Source: JAUIAI01 sp041396585
GTDB taxonomy: Bacteria > Pseudomonadota > Gammaproteobacteria > Burkholderiales > Burkholderiaceae_E
Direction of reading: 5' to 3'
DNA: 64,000 bases
Assembly (NCBI GenBank): GCA_041396585.1
Contig: JAWKYG010000002.1
Coordinates: forward strand, 186,001-250,000
Of the stretch, positions 18,294-27,140 are shown piece by piece. The position numbers and the translations under genes are program-made. Position 1 is the first letter of the stretch. Each line of letters opens with the position of its first letter. The notes under the pieces are model-generated. The model was not told the DNA's origin. It saw only the letters and a list, made by a program, of their open reading frames with translations, and did not search any database.

Positions 18294-19616
18294 ATGAAAT
18301 CCAATCGTCGCAAGTTTCTGGGTTCGGCCGGTTCGGTGCTGGCCACCGGCGTGCTCGCCGGTTGCGAGACGCTCGACAAGGTGCCGGGCATGGCCCAGGC
18401 CAAGGCCATGGTCGGCGCCGGCGGCAGCAAGGGCAAGGTGGTCGTGGTGGGCGGTGGCTTCGCTGGCGCCACTGTGTCGAAGTACATCCGCATGTGGAGC
18501 GCCGGGGAGATCGATGTCACGCTGGTCGAGCCCAATGACAACTTCGTCTCCTGCCCGATATCCAATCTGGTGATCGGTGGCGTGCGTGATATGGGCTACA
18601 TCACCACGTCCTACGCGGGTCTCGAACGCAATCACGGTGTCAGGCGCATCAAATCCACGGTGACCCGGATCGACGCCGCCAAACGCACCGTCACGCTGGC
18701 CGATGGCAGTGAGATGTCCTATGACAAGCTGGTGGTGTCACCCGGCATCGACTTCATGTATGACAGCATGGGGGCGCTGGCCAGGCCCGAGGTGCAGGCG
18801 GCCATTCCGCATGCCTGGAAGGCCGGCCCCGAAACCGTGGCGCTGCGCAAGCAACTCGAGGCCATGCCAGACGGCGGTGTGTTCGCGATGGCGATTCCGC
18901 GCGCGCCCTATCGTTGCCCGCCCGGGCCCTATGAGCGCGCCTGTCAGGTGGCCGCCTATTTCAAGCGCGAGAAGCCCAGGTCCAAGGTGATCGTGCTCGA
19001 TGCCAATGAGCACATCACCTCGAAGGGCAAGTTGTTCCAGGAAGCCTGGGATAACCTCTATGGCGGCATGATCGAGTACCGGCCCACTCACACCGTGGTG
19101 GATGTGGACCCGGGCGCGCGCGAACTGCAGTTCGAGATCAGCGATCCGCTCAAGGCCGATGTCCTGAACGTGATTCCGCCGATGCGTGCCGGTCGGATCG
19201 CGGTCGATTCCGGTCTGGCGACGGCCAACGGCCGCTGGTGCGAGGTGGATTTCCTGACCTTCGAGTCGAAGGCTGCCAAGCATGTCCATGTGCTCGGTGA
19301 TTCGATTCAGGTGGCCCCGAAAATGCCGAAGTCCGGTCACATGGCCAATCAGCAGGCGAAGGTGGCGGCCGCGGCGATCATCGCCCAGCTGACGGATAAA
19401 CCTCTGAATCAGTCGCCTGTCGTGACCAACACCTGCTACAGCTTCGTCAGCCCCGACGAAGTGGTTCACGTGGCTTCGGTGCATCAGTTCGACCAGGCGA
19501 AGCAGACGTTCCTGGCCGTAGAGGGTGCCGGCGGCTTGTCGCCTCAGCGCAATCGCCTCGAGGGTGTCACCGGGATCGCCTGGGCCAAGAACATCTGGGC
19601 CGACATGCTCGCCTGA
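18294..19616 (+). CDS. fccB: FccB-like flavoprotein, sulfide dehydrogenase (FCSD) catalytic subunit
   Basis: Periplasmic FAD enzyme oxidising sulfide to sulfur or polysulfide and passing electrons to FccA. The N-terminus is a Tat signal (RRKFLGSAG, residues 5-13). Domains in order: FAD-binding VVVVGGGFAGATVSK, SCPISNLVIGG, a Cys-containing active-site region RAPYRCPPGPYERACQ, HVHVLGDS, and the C-terminal FCSD-specific part with NTCYSFVSPDE, which carries the second redox Cys. Length (440) fits FCSD. ATG 18294 has AAGGAG at 18282-18287. It forms an operon with fccA and is probably under FisR control. Confidence 0.92.
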   Translation: MKSNRRKFLGSAGSVLATGVLAGCETLDKVPGMAQAKAMVGAGGSKGKVVVVGGGFAGATVSKYIRMWSAGEIDVTLVEPNDNFVSCPISNLVIGGVRDMGYITTSYAGLERNHGVRRIKSTVTRIDAAKRTVTLADGSEMSYDKLVVSPGIDFMYDSMGALARPEVQAAIPHAWKAGPETVALRKQLEAMPDGGVFAMAIPRAPYRCPPGPYERACQVAAYFKREKPRSKVIVLDANEHITSKGKLFQEAWDNLYGGMIEYRPTHTVVDVDPGARELQFEISDPLKADVLNVIPPMRAGRIAVDSGLATANGRWCEVDFLTFESKAAKHVHVLGDSIQVAPKMPKSGHMANQQAKVAAAAIIAQLTDKPLNQSPVVTNTCYSFVSPDEVVHVASVHQFDQAKQTFLAVEGAGGLSPQRNRLEGVTGIAWAKNIWADMLA

Positions 19617-19626
19617 ATGTGTCCGG

Positions 19627-19676
19627 GGCGCCCCGCGATCGCCGGGGCGCCGGCCCGGCCCGGTGTTTCGGGCCGG
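19627..19676. other. Two GC-rich hairpins between fccB and the Crp/Fnr gene
   Basis: A 9-bp stem (19627-19635 with 19643-19651) is followed by a 7-bp stem (19655-19661 with 19670-19676). There is no T-run, so termination would be at best inefficient. They may set the ratio of fcc to regulator mRNA. Confidence 0.5.
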
Positions 19677-19692
19677 TCACAAAGGAACGATG

Positions 19693-20493
19693 ATGCTTGA
19701 TAGCGCCATTCGAATCACCCCGGTCAGCCATGACCCGGAAGGCGTTGGGCTGGCCAGGCGCGGGCGCCGGCCCGTGGCTTGGGCGGGCTTCTCGGATTGC
19801 CAGCAATGCCCGATCCGTGCAAGCGCCTTGTTCGCGCATCTGACCGCGGTGGATCTGGAAGCGATCCACTATCCGATCGATGAGATCCGCCTGGCGGCCG
19901 GTTCGGTGCTCTGTAATGCCGGTGAGCGCGCCGACTACCTGTATACGGTTCGCGAGGGCGCGCTGAAGATCGAGCACTGGGGCCAGAGCGGCGTCGCCCG
20001 GGTCACGGCGATGATGATCGCCGGCGACCTGATCGGTTTGCCGGCCTATGTGCTCGGCAAGTACGACGCCCGCGTGGTGGCGCTGACCGGTTCCCGTGTC
20101 TGCCGTCTGCCGATCGCGACCCTGCGTGAGCTCGAACGCCGCTCGCCGCGCTTCATGCAGGGCATGCACGAGAAATGGCATTCGGCGCTGCAGGCCTCCA
20201 ATGCCTGGATGGTGGACATCGGCCTGGGCAGCGTGCGCGAGCGTCTTGCGCGGCTGTTGCTGCGTTTCCCGGAGGATGCCAGCGGAATGACCCATGTCAG
20301 TTCGCGGCGCGAGCTTGGCGCGTTGATGGGTGAGGTCGCCCTGGAGACCGTGAGCCGCCAGATCTCGGCGATGCGCCGCGAGGGCATCGTGCAGTTCATG
20401 GATTCGCGTGGCCGACGCTTGGCCCTTGATCGGGCGGCGCTGGCGGAAATCGCCGGCTTCAGTGAGTCACCGCGCGAGGTGGTCGAGGCCTGA
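19693..20493 (+). CDS. Crp/Fnr-family transcriptional regulator
   Basis: A cyclic-nucleotide-binding-fold regulator of 266 residues. The sensory beta-roll contains YTVREGALKIEHWG and GDLIGLPAYV; the C-terminal HTH reads SRRELGALMGEVALETVSRQISAMRREG. The N-terminus has CQQCP, like the start of an FNR cluster, but only these two of the usual three N-terminal cysteines are present, so a classical 4Fe-4S cluster is doubtful. ATG 19690 and ATG 19693 are adjacent; AAAGGA at 19681-19686 favours 19693. Its position after fccB suggests control of respiratory or sulfur genes, which is inference only. Confidence 0.87.
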   Translation: MLDSAIRITPVSHDPEGVGLARRGRRPVAWAGFSDCQQCPIRASALFAHLTAVDLEAIHYPIDEIRLAAGSVLCNAGERADYLYTVREGALKIEHWGQSGVARVTAMMIAGDLIGLPAYVLGKYDARVVALTGSRVCRLPIATLRELERRSPRFMQGMHEKWHSALQASNAWMVDIGLGSVRERLARLLLRFPEDASGMTHVSSRRELGALMGEVALETVSRQISAMRREGIVQFMDSRGRRLALDRAALAEIAGFSESPREVVEA

Positions 20494-20536
20494 TCAACCG
20501 TTGTGGCGCGTACAAGGGCGACGGCCAGGCGCCACG

Positions 20537-21829
20537 CTACTTGACGAACTGCGGCAGCCAGAGCGAGAGCGCGGGGATGCCCACGATCACCGCGAGCCGG
20601 AACAGATCGGCGATCCAGAACGGGGTCACGCCCTTGAAGATCGTGCCGGTGGAAACATCGGGCAGCACGCACCGCAGCACGAACACATTCAGCCCCACCG
20701 GTGGCGTGATCAGGCTGATCTCGGTGATCACCACGACCACGATCCCGAACCAGATCGGGTCGTAGCCGAGCGCGGTCACCAGCGGGAAGAAGATCGGCAC
20801 GGTGAGCAGGATCATCGACAGGCTCTCGAACACACAACCAAGCGCCACATAGATCACCAGGATAGCGACGATCACCAGCCACGGGGTTTCACGATACTGG
20901 GCGGCGAGGTTGAGCAATGCGCTCGGAAAGTCGGTCAGGTTCACGAAGTTGGCGAACAGCAGTGCGCCGATCAGTACCGTGAACAGCATGGCCGTCGTGC
21001 CGGCGCTCTCGAGCAGGATCTCGTATAGGGTCCGCCAGGTGAGGGTCTTACGGGCCCAGGCGAAAACGAAGGCACCGAAGGCGCCGATGCCGGCCGCCTC
21101 GGTGGGGCTGAACAGGCCGCCATAGATGCCGCCCATGACCAGGATGAACAACATCAGCACGCCCCAGACCCGGGAGAGCGCCTGCATGCGCTCGCCGGCC
21201 GTGGCGCGCTCGCCGGCCGGGCCGGCCTGCGGACGCACCATGACCACCGCGCGCACCGCCAGCAAATAGAACAGTATGCCGACGATCCCCGGCACGACAC
21301 CGGCGGCGAACAGCTTGCCGATGTTGGTCTGGGTGAGAATGCCGTAGATCACCAGCAGGACACTGGGCGGAATCAGAATGCCGAGCGTGCCGCCGGCCGC
21401 GATCGAGCCCGCGGCGAGATCATCTGCGTAGCCGAACCGGCGCATCGACGGAATCGCCACCTTCGACATGGTCGCGGCGGTGGCCAGCGAAGAGCCGCAG
21501 ATGGCTGCGAAACCACCGCAGGCCACCACCGTGGCCATCGCCAGGCCGCCCTTGCGATGGCCGAGAAACGAATACGAGGCGTTGTACAACTCCTCCGACA
21601 GCCGTGCCCGGGCCACGAAGTTGCCCATCAGCACGAACAGAGGCACGACCGACAGTTCATAGTTGACCGCCGCATCGAAGGCGGTCTGGCCCACGTTGGC
21701 CATTGCGCCATCGGGGCCGATCATCGCGGCCATACCGAAATAGCCGGCGATACCCATCGCGATCGCGACCGGGACACGCAGGAACGACAGGATGAGAACG
21801 GCCGCCAGGCCGATCAGTGCTTCACTCAT
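20537..21829 (-). CDS. dctM: TRAP transporter large permease, DctM-type
   Basis: A 430-residue inner-membrane protein with about 12 hydrophobic helices. Typical DctM motifs are present: LVLMGNFVARARLSEELYNA, MSKVAIPSMRRFGYADDLAAGSIAAGGTLGILIPPS, and GGIYGGLFSPTEAAGIGAFGA. It moves the substrate with sodium ions together with DctQ. It is the last gene of the dctP-dctQ-dctM set, 27 bases after dctQ. Confidence 0.95.
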   Translation of the reverse strand: MSEALIGLAAVLILSFLRVPVAIAMGIAGYFGMAAMIGPDGAMANVGQTAFDAAVNYELSVVPLFVLMGNFVARARLSEELYNASYSFLGHRKGGLAMATVVACGGFAAICGSSLATAATMSKVAIPSMRRFGYADDLAAGSIAAGGTLGILIPPSVLLVIYGILTQTNIGKLFAAGVVPGIVGILFYLLAVRAVVMVRPQAGPAGERATAGERMQALSRVWGVLMLFILVMGGIYGGLFSPTEAAGIGAFGAFVFAWARKTLTWRTLYEILLESAGTTAMLFTVLIGALLFANFVNLTDFPSALLNLAAQYRETPWLVIVAILVIYVALGCVFESLSMILLTVPIFFPLVTALGYDPIWFGIVVVVITEISLITPPVGLNVFVLRCVLPDVSTGTIFKGVTPFWIADLFRLAVIVGIPALSLWLPQFVK

Positions 21830-21856
21830 GGCGTGCTCGTCACTTCCCTGCGGCGA

Positions 21857-22378
21857 TCAGGTGTCTTGAGGGATGGGGTGATCGGCCGAGGGCGGTAACA
21901 GCCCGGCGATCAGCATCACGACGGCAGCCAGTGCAGCCAGACCCGCCATGGTCATGCTGAAAGGCCACATCGGCAGATAGAGCTCCACCGTGACCTCGCC
22001 ATACTCGAGATGATCGAACGCGCGCATCAGCAGCCGCCAGGCCATGAAGCCCAGAGCGACGGCCGACACGAGATGAACCAACAGATGCTGCGCCCGTCGC
22101 AGCGAGCGCGGCACGAAACCATCGAGCAGGTCAATCGTGACATGCGCGCCGGTGAGATTCACATAGGGCAGGGCGCAGAAGATGATGAACGGCATCATGA
22201 ACGATACCAGTTCGTAGGCCGCCGGAATCGGCATCGAGGCCACATTGCGCCCGAGCACATCGATGAAGGTGAGCAGCATCAGCGCGAACAAGGTGACGCT
22301 CGAGACGATCGCCAGCGCCCAGCACGGCCAATGGCCGAGCCGTGCCAGAAAACCGGATGTGGGCGCTGAAGTGCTCAC
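21857..22378 (-). CDS. dctQ: TRAP transporter small permease, DctQ-type
   Basis: A 173-residue membrane protein with four helices and the DctQ pattern VLGRNVASMPIPAAYELVSFMMPFIIF and HVTIDLL. It partners the DctM permease. It starts with GTG at 22378 and lies 9 bases after dctP. Confidence 0.92.
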   Translation of the reverse strand: MSTSAPTSGFLARLGHWPCWALAIVSSVTLFALMLLTFIDVLGRNVASMPIPAAYELVSFMMPFIIFCALPYVNLTGAHVTIDLLDGFVPRSLRRAQHLLVHLVSAVALGFMAWRLLMRAFDHLEYGEVTVELYLPMWPFSMTMAGLAALAAVVMLIAGLLPPSADHPIPQDT

Positions 22379-22387
22379 CGTGTCACC

Positions 22388-23416
22388 TTACTTGCCAGCG
22401 GCCTGGCGCGCGACTTCGGCGCGGAAGGCCGTCAGGACCTTGGCGCCATCGACGCCGACGGTCTTGGCCCCCTCGATGTAATCGGCCTCGAACTGCTTGT
22501 TCAGCTTGAGCACCTCATCGACCAGCGACTTCGGCGCGGTCTTCAGGCTGTTGCCGGCGGCCAGCATCTGCTCCTTGCCCATATCGTTGATCTTGTCCCA
22601 GGCCGCGCCGGCCATGCGTGCAAAGGTCTCACCGGAATACTTGTCGATGACCGCCTTGTCCTCGGCGGAGAGCTTCTTCCACTTGCCTTCGTTCATGACC
22701 AGATAGTGGCTCGAGGAATACAGCCCGCCCGGGATGTAGGTCGAGAACGGGACCAGCTTCGTGATCTTGAAGCTCTCCAGCGACTCGAACGGGAAGGTGA
22801 CGCCATCCGCGATACCGGTGGACAGGATCTCGTAGGACTTCGGCGCCGGCTGACGAACCGACACGCCGCCCCAGGCCTCGACGATCTTCTGCGGGATCGG
22901 GCCGCCGGTACGCATCTTCTGGCCGACCATGTCGGCCGGCGACATGATGTGCTTTTTGCTGTGGTGGATCAGGCCCGGGCCGTGGGTGTTCATGCCGATC
23001 AGGTGCACGCCCTTGTAAAAGCCCTTGTCCGCCAGATAACGCTCATGCACGCGCTGCAGGGCCACCGAGGTGCCCTCGCCGGTGTCGCCCAGCATCGGCA
23101 GTTCGGCAAACATGTAGGCGGCAAAGCGCTGCGGCGTGTAGCCGTGCACGCTGAAGGCGACATCGGCCTGGCCGGTGCGCACCGCATCCAGGTGCGCGGG
23201 TGGCGAGGCGACCGGCTTGGGCAGATGGCGGAACTTGATGCGCCCGTTGCTTTCCTTCTCGATCGCTTCCATCCAGGGGATGTAGAGATGGACATTGATC
23301 GGATGGGTCCAGGGCACCCACGACGAATAGCTGAGCACGGTTTCGGCCTGGGCGGTGGTGGCCAGCCCGGCCGCGAGTGCGGCCGTGATGGCCAGGCGGC
23401 GCAGAGTCGCTTTCAT
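22388..23416 (-). CDS. dctP: TRAP transporter substrate-binding protein, DctP-type
   Basis: A 342-residue periplasmic solute receptor. A signal peptide (residues 1-24, ending AQA) precedes the mature TVLSYSSWVPWTHPIN. The conserved substrate-carboxylate arginine region is present (VGQKMRTGGPIPQKIVEAWGG). ATG 23416 has a strong AGGAGG on the minus strand. The otnK-otnC genes upstream on the same strand suggest a four-carbon sugar acid ligand, which is inference from context. Confidence 0.94.
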   Translation of the reverse strand: MKATLRRLAITAALAAGLATTAQAETVLSYSSWVPWTHPINVHLYIPWMEAIEKESNGRIKFRHLPKPVASPPAHLDAVRTGQADVAFSVHGYTPQRFAAYMFAELPMLGDTGEGTSVALQRVHERYLADKGFYKGVHLIGMNTHGPGLIHHSKKHIMSPADMVGQKMRTGGPIPQKIVEAWGGVSVRQPAPKSYEILSTGIADGVTFPFESLESFKITKLVPFSTYIPGGLYSSSHYLVMNEGKWKKLSAEDKAVIDKYSGETFARMAGAAWDKINDMGKEQMLAAGNSLKTAPKSLVDEVLKLNKQFEADYIEGAKTVGVDGAKVLTAFRAEVARQAAGK

Positions 23417-23615
23417 GAAAATCTCCTCCTGGAACAGGATTGGGTTTGCGTCTTGTGCTCACGTGCGCAGTCATGGTGCACGAGGCAGGCGACAGCGCGC
23501 CGGCCTCGACGTGAGAGTGCGTCGCAGGGTACCGCAAAGTCGGCAAGGCGAAAAGCGAGGGTTCGCGGGCTCCGGGGCCGGCCCTGGTGCAGCGGCCCGA
23601 TGCGTGCGATTGTGC

Positions 23616-24260
23616 TCAGCGCGATTGCAGCTCGCGCACCTGCTCGTTGGTCAGCATGCGGACCGGCGCACCACGCAGCATCAGGTACAAGCGGGCGGTT
23701 GCCTCGAGCTCCTCGATCGCGTCGCTGGCGGCGGCCAGGCTGCTGCCGGCCACCACCGGGCCATGATTGGCGAGCAACACCGCTCGGTGGCGATCGGCTC
23801 GTGCGCGCACCGCGTCGGCCAGCGCCATGTCGCCGGGTGCGTAGTAGGGGATGAGGGGCAGGCTGCCAACGCGCATCACGTAGTAGGCGGTGAGCGGCGG
23901 CAGCACGTTTTCCGGATCGACATCGGCAAGGATCGACACCGCGGTCGAGTGGGTGGCATGCAGATGGATGACCGCACCTTCGGTCAGGCGGCGCTCGTAG
24001 ACGCTCATGTGCAGGAACAGCTCTTTGGTGGGCTTGTCGCCGTCGAGCAGCGCGCCATGCGCATCCAGGCGCGACAGGCGGGCCGGATCGAGCCCGCCCA
24101 GGGTCGCGCCCGTGGGTGTCATCAGATAGCCGTCTCCGTGGCGCACACTGATATTGCCGGTCGAGCCGTGGGTATAGCCGCGTTGGTACAGCGAGCGGGC
24201 GATATCGCAGATGGCTTCGCGCGCGCGGTTTTCTTCACCGTGAGTGTTCACCAGGCTCAT
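23616..24260 (-). CDS. otnC: OtnC-like 3-oxo-tetronate-4-phosphate decarboxylase (class II aldolase family)
   Basis: A 214-residue class II aldolase/adducin-fold enzyme with the metal-binding HLHATHS and a later His in LLANHGPVVAG, plus the catalytic Glu in PTKELFLHMSVY. In the known pathway OtnC decarboxylates 3-oxo-tetronate 4-phosphate to dihydroxyacetone phosphate. Start ATG 24260 overlaps the otnK stop by four bases (ATGA), implying translational coupling. A UlaF/FucA-type aldolase is the alternative, but pairing with OtnK makes OtnC likely. Confidence 0.88.
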   Translation of the reverse strand: MSLVNTHGEENRAREAICDIARSLYQRGYTHGSTGNISVRHGDGYLMTPTGATLGGLDPARLSRLDAHGALLDGDKPTKELFLHMSVYERRLTEGAVIHLHATHSTAVSILADVDPENVLPPLTAYYVMRVGSLPLIPYYAPGDMALADAVRARADRHRAVLLANHGPVVAGSSLAAASDAIEELEATARLYLMLRGAPVRMLTNEQVRELQSR

Positions 24261-25534
24261 GCCTGCGCCCCATCGAGCATCGCCAGGGCCTTGGCGAAGA
24301 AATCCGGCGCGCCGAAGTTGCCGGATTTCAGCGCGATCGCAAGCGCCGAATCGCCCAGGGATTCGGTCCACGGCACGCCGGGATCGATCTGCGGGCCGAT
24401 GCGCAGCGCCTGCACGCCCAGCGCCTTGACTACCGCGCCGGAGGTTTCCCCGCCGGCAACCACGAAGCGGCGCGTGCCGTGCTCGCGCAGCGCACGCGCA
24501 CAGGCGGCCACCGCGGCCTCCACGGCCTCACCGGCGCGGGCCTGGCCCAATCTTGCCTGCGCCGCCCGCACCGCCTCGGGTGCGGCACTGGCGTAGATCA
24601 TCGGCACCTCGCCGCGGGCCTGCGCCTGGCGGGCGAAATCGATCGCACGGCGCACGCTTGGCTCGGCATTCGCCGCGAGTTCGAGCGGGTCGAGTTGCAT
24701 CGCCGGATGCTGCTTCGCGAACGATGCCACCTGGGCCAGAGTCGCCGTCGAGCAACTGCCCGAGAGCACCACGGCGGGCCCGTGCACGGCAGGAAGCCGG
24801 CCGGCCTGCTGGCCTTCGGGCAGCAGGCCGAGCGCGCGGAAATTCTGCGGCAGCCCGATCGCCAGACCGGAGCCGGCGGTAACCAGCGGCAGATCGGCGC
24901 AGGCTGCGCCGAGAACTTCGAGATCGGCATCGCGCAGGCTGTCGGCGATCGCCGCGCCAACCCCCTGCGCGCGCAGCTCGGCGATCCGCTGGCGGGTGGC
25001 CTGCACACCGGCGGCCAGCCGGTCATAGGCGATCAGCCCGACCGGCGCGCTCATCTGACGGCCTAGCACCCGCACCAGGTTGGCATCGGTCATCGGTGTC
25101 AGCGGGTGATTCTGCATGCCCGATTCCGACAACAGCGCATCGCCGACAAAGAGATGGCCACGATAGACGGTTCTGCCGGTCGCGGGGAAGGCCGGGCAGG
25201 CGATCGTGAAGTCGGTGTTCAGCGCACGCATCAGCGCCTCGGTGACCGGGCCGATGTTGCCCGCATCGGTGGAATCGAAGGTCGAGCAGTACTTGAAATA
25301 GAACTGCCGGCAGCCCAGCCGACGCAGCCAGTCAAGGGCCGCGAGCGAATCGGCCACGGCCTCGGATGCAGGCGTGGTTCGCGATTTCAGCGCCACCACC
25401 ACGGCGTCGGCCTGCGGAGCCTGGCCGTCGGCCGGAACCCCGATGGTCTGCACGGTCCGCATGCCGCTGCGCACGAGATTGTTGGCGAGATCGGTGGCGC
25501 CGGTGAAGTCATCTGCGATGCAGCCAAGAAGCAT
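24257..25534 (-). CDS. otnK: OtnK-like 3-oxo-tetronate 4-kinase (four-carbon acid sugar kinase family)
   Basis: A 425-residue kinase of the former DUF1537 family. The N-terminal substrate domain starts LLGCIADDFTGATDLANNLVRSGM and has FYFKYCSTFDSTDAGNIGPV and CPAFPATGRTVYRGHLFV. The C-terminal ATP domain has VVLSGSCSTAT and VVAGGETSGAVVKALG. It phosphorylates 3-oxo-tetronate made from erythronate or threonate. ATG 25534 has GGAGG just upstream. It is the first gene of otnK-otnC-dctPQM on the minus strand. The dehydrogenase and isomerase steps are not encoded in this window. Confidence 0.92.
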   Translation of the reverse strand: MLLGCIADDFTGATDLANNLVRSGMRTVQTIGVPADGQAPQADAVVVALKSRTTPASEAVADSLAALDWLRRLGCRQFYFKYCSTFDSTDAGNIGPVTEALMRALNTDFTIACPAFPATGRTVYRGHLFVGDALLSESGMQNHPLTPMTDANLVRVLGRQMSAPVGLIAYDRLAAGVQATRQRIAELRAQGVGAAIADSLRDADLEVLGAACADLPLVTAGSGLAIGLPQNFRALGLLPEGQQAGRLPAVHGPAVVLSGSCSTATLAQVASFAKQHPAMQLDPLELAANAEPSVRRAIDFARQAQARGEVPMIYASAAPEAVRAAQARLGQARAGEAVEAAVAACARALREHGTRRFVVAGGETSGAVVKALGVQALRIGPQIDPGVPWTESLGDSALAIALKSGNFGAPDFFAKALAMLDGAQA

Positions 25535-25617
25535 GTGAACCTCCGTCACACTCGATTTCGACAATCCTACCGCGCGGGTCTGCATGGCCGGGCTCGCCAG
25601 CGTCGTGGGTGGGCCGG

Positions 25618-27132
25618 TCAGTCGCCGCCCGTCGTGCCCTCGGCATGAGCACTGGTGGGATCGAGCCAGCGGGCCAGCAGCGTGGCGATCATGGCCAGAA
25701 CCGCTGCCAGCGCAAAGGCGCGGTGAAATCCGGCCTCCAGCAGCGCCGGCGCGAACTCGGCCAGGCGCAGCGCGGCGTCCTGGTCGCGCAGCGCGCCCGG
25801 GGCGGCGGTATTGCGGGTGAGGGTGGCGAACAGGAGCGCACTGAGCATGGCGATTCCCAGCGCGCCGCCCAGCGTGCGAAAGACGCCCGACACCGCGGTC
25901 GCGATGCCCACCTGGGCGGCCGGCACCGCCCACTGCACGGCCACGATCGTGGCCGGGATACACATCCCGATGCCGAAGCCGGTAAACAGCAAGGCCGTTG
26001 CCACCGGCCAGCCCGGCTCGAGCACGGCCAGGGTGAGGATGCCGGCGCCCAGCGTGGACAGCAGCGAGCCGCCGGCCAGCAAAAGGCGCTGGCGCATCGC
26101 GCCGAGCATGGCCTTACCGCTGAAATACGAGCCCACCGGAACGCCGAGCGTGAGCGGCAGCATGGCCAGTGCCACCTGGCTGGCGCGCAGGCCGCCGCTG
26201 GTCTGCAATGCCAGCGGCGCCAGAATCTGAGTGCCATAGAGCACGAAGAAATTGGCACCGAGAATCGCGCAGCTGATCATCACCGTGCGATTGCGAAACA
26301 GCGATGGCGGCAGCAGGGGATCGGGCGCCCGGCGCTCCCAGAGCGCGAGCAGCAGCGCGAAGCCCAAAGCTGTGGCGAAGCCGGCCAGCGGCCAGGGGTC
26401 GAGCGCGCGATGGCCCTGCCCGATCAGCAGCAGGGCGAGCATGAAGGCGGCAAGCAGCACGCTCAGCAGGACGGCGCCAAGGTAATCGATCGGTTTGCCC
26501 GGTCGCCCGAGCGGCAGATCGCGCAGGCCGCGGCGCAGGTTGACCCAGGCGATCAGGCCGAGCGGCAGGTTCAGCACGAACACGGCCCGCCAACTGACAT
26601 ACTGGGTCAGCAGGCCGCCGACGATCGGGCCGGTGACCGCCGCCACGGCGAAGGCACCGGAGAGCCAGGCCTGATAGCGGCCACGGTTGCGCCGCTCGAC
26701 GATGTCCGCCACGATCGTCTGCACGAGCACGATCAGCCCGCCCCCGCCAAGGCCCTGCAGCAGCCGGAACACCAGCAGCTGCGGCATGCTCTGGGCCAGG
26801 GTGCTGGCCAGCGAGGCGGCCAGATAGATGCCGATCGCGGTCGACAATACCGGCCAGCGGCCGAACAGATCCGACAACTTGCCATAGACCGGCGTGGCCA
26901 CCGTCGCGACGATCAGATACCCGGAGACCACCCATGGCATCAGGGCCTCGCCGTGCAGATCGCGGGCGATCGTGTACAGCGCGATCGAGACGATCGTCTG
27001 GTCGAGCGCGGCCAGGAACATCGCGAGCACCAGGCCCGGCAGCACCGCCATGATCTCGGCATGGCTGAAGTGGCGCTGCATGGGCCCGACGCAGGCCTCC
27101 CGGCCCTGCGCCGCCGTTGGCGCAGGGGGCAT
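25618..27132 (-). CDS. MFS transporter of the DHA2 (EmrB/QacA) family
   Basis: A 504-residue inner-membrane protein with about 14 helices. DHA2 motifs: LDQTIVSIALYTIARDL in helix 1, GKLSDLFGRWPV (motif A), and the LFxxGFGIG-like helix in the second half. The family exports drugs or metabolites with protons. It starts 8 bases after gcdH and is probably cotranscribed with it, so it may export a pathway intermediate or an aromatic compound; the substrate cannot be read from sequence. Confidence 0.92.
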   Translation of the reverse strand: MPPAPTAAQGREACVGPMQRHFSHAEIMAVLPGLVLAMFLAALDQTIVSIALYTIARDLHGEALMPWVVSGYLIVATVATPVYGKLSDLFGRWPVLSTAIGIYLAASLASTLAQSMPQLLVFRLLQGLGGGGLIVLVQTIVADIVERRNRGRYQAWLSGAFAVAAVTGPIVGGLLTQYVSWRAVFVLNLPLGLIAWVNLRRGLRDLPLGRPGKPIDYLGAVLLSVLLAAFMLALLLIGQGHRALDPWPLAGFATALGFALLLALWERRAPDPLLPPSLFRNRTVMISCAILGANFFVLYGTQILAPLALQTSGGLRASQVALAMLPLTLGVPVGSYFSGKAMLGAMRQRLLLAGGSLLSTLGAGILTLAVLEPGWPVATALLFTGFGIGMCIPATIVAVQWAVPAAQVGIATAVSGVFRTLGGALGIAMLSALLFATLTRNTAAPGALRDQDAALRLAEFAPALLEAGFHRAFALAAVLAMIATLLARWLDPTSAHAEGTTGGD

Positions 27133-27140
27133 GGTGTGAC

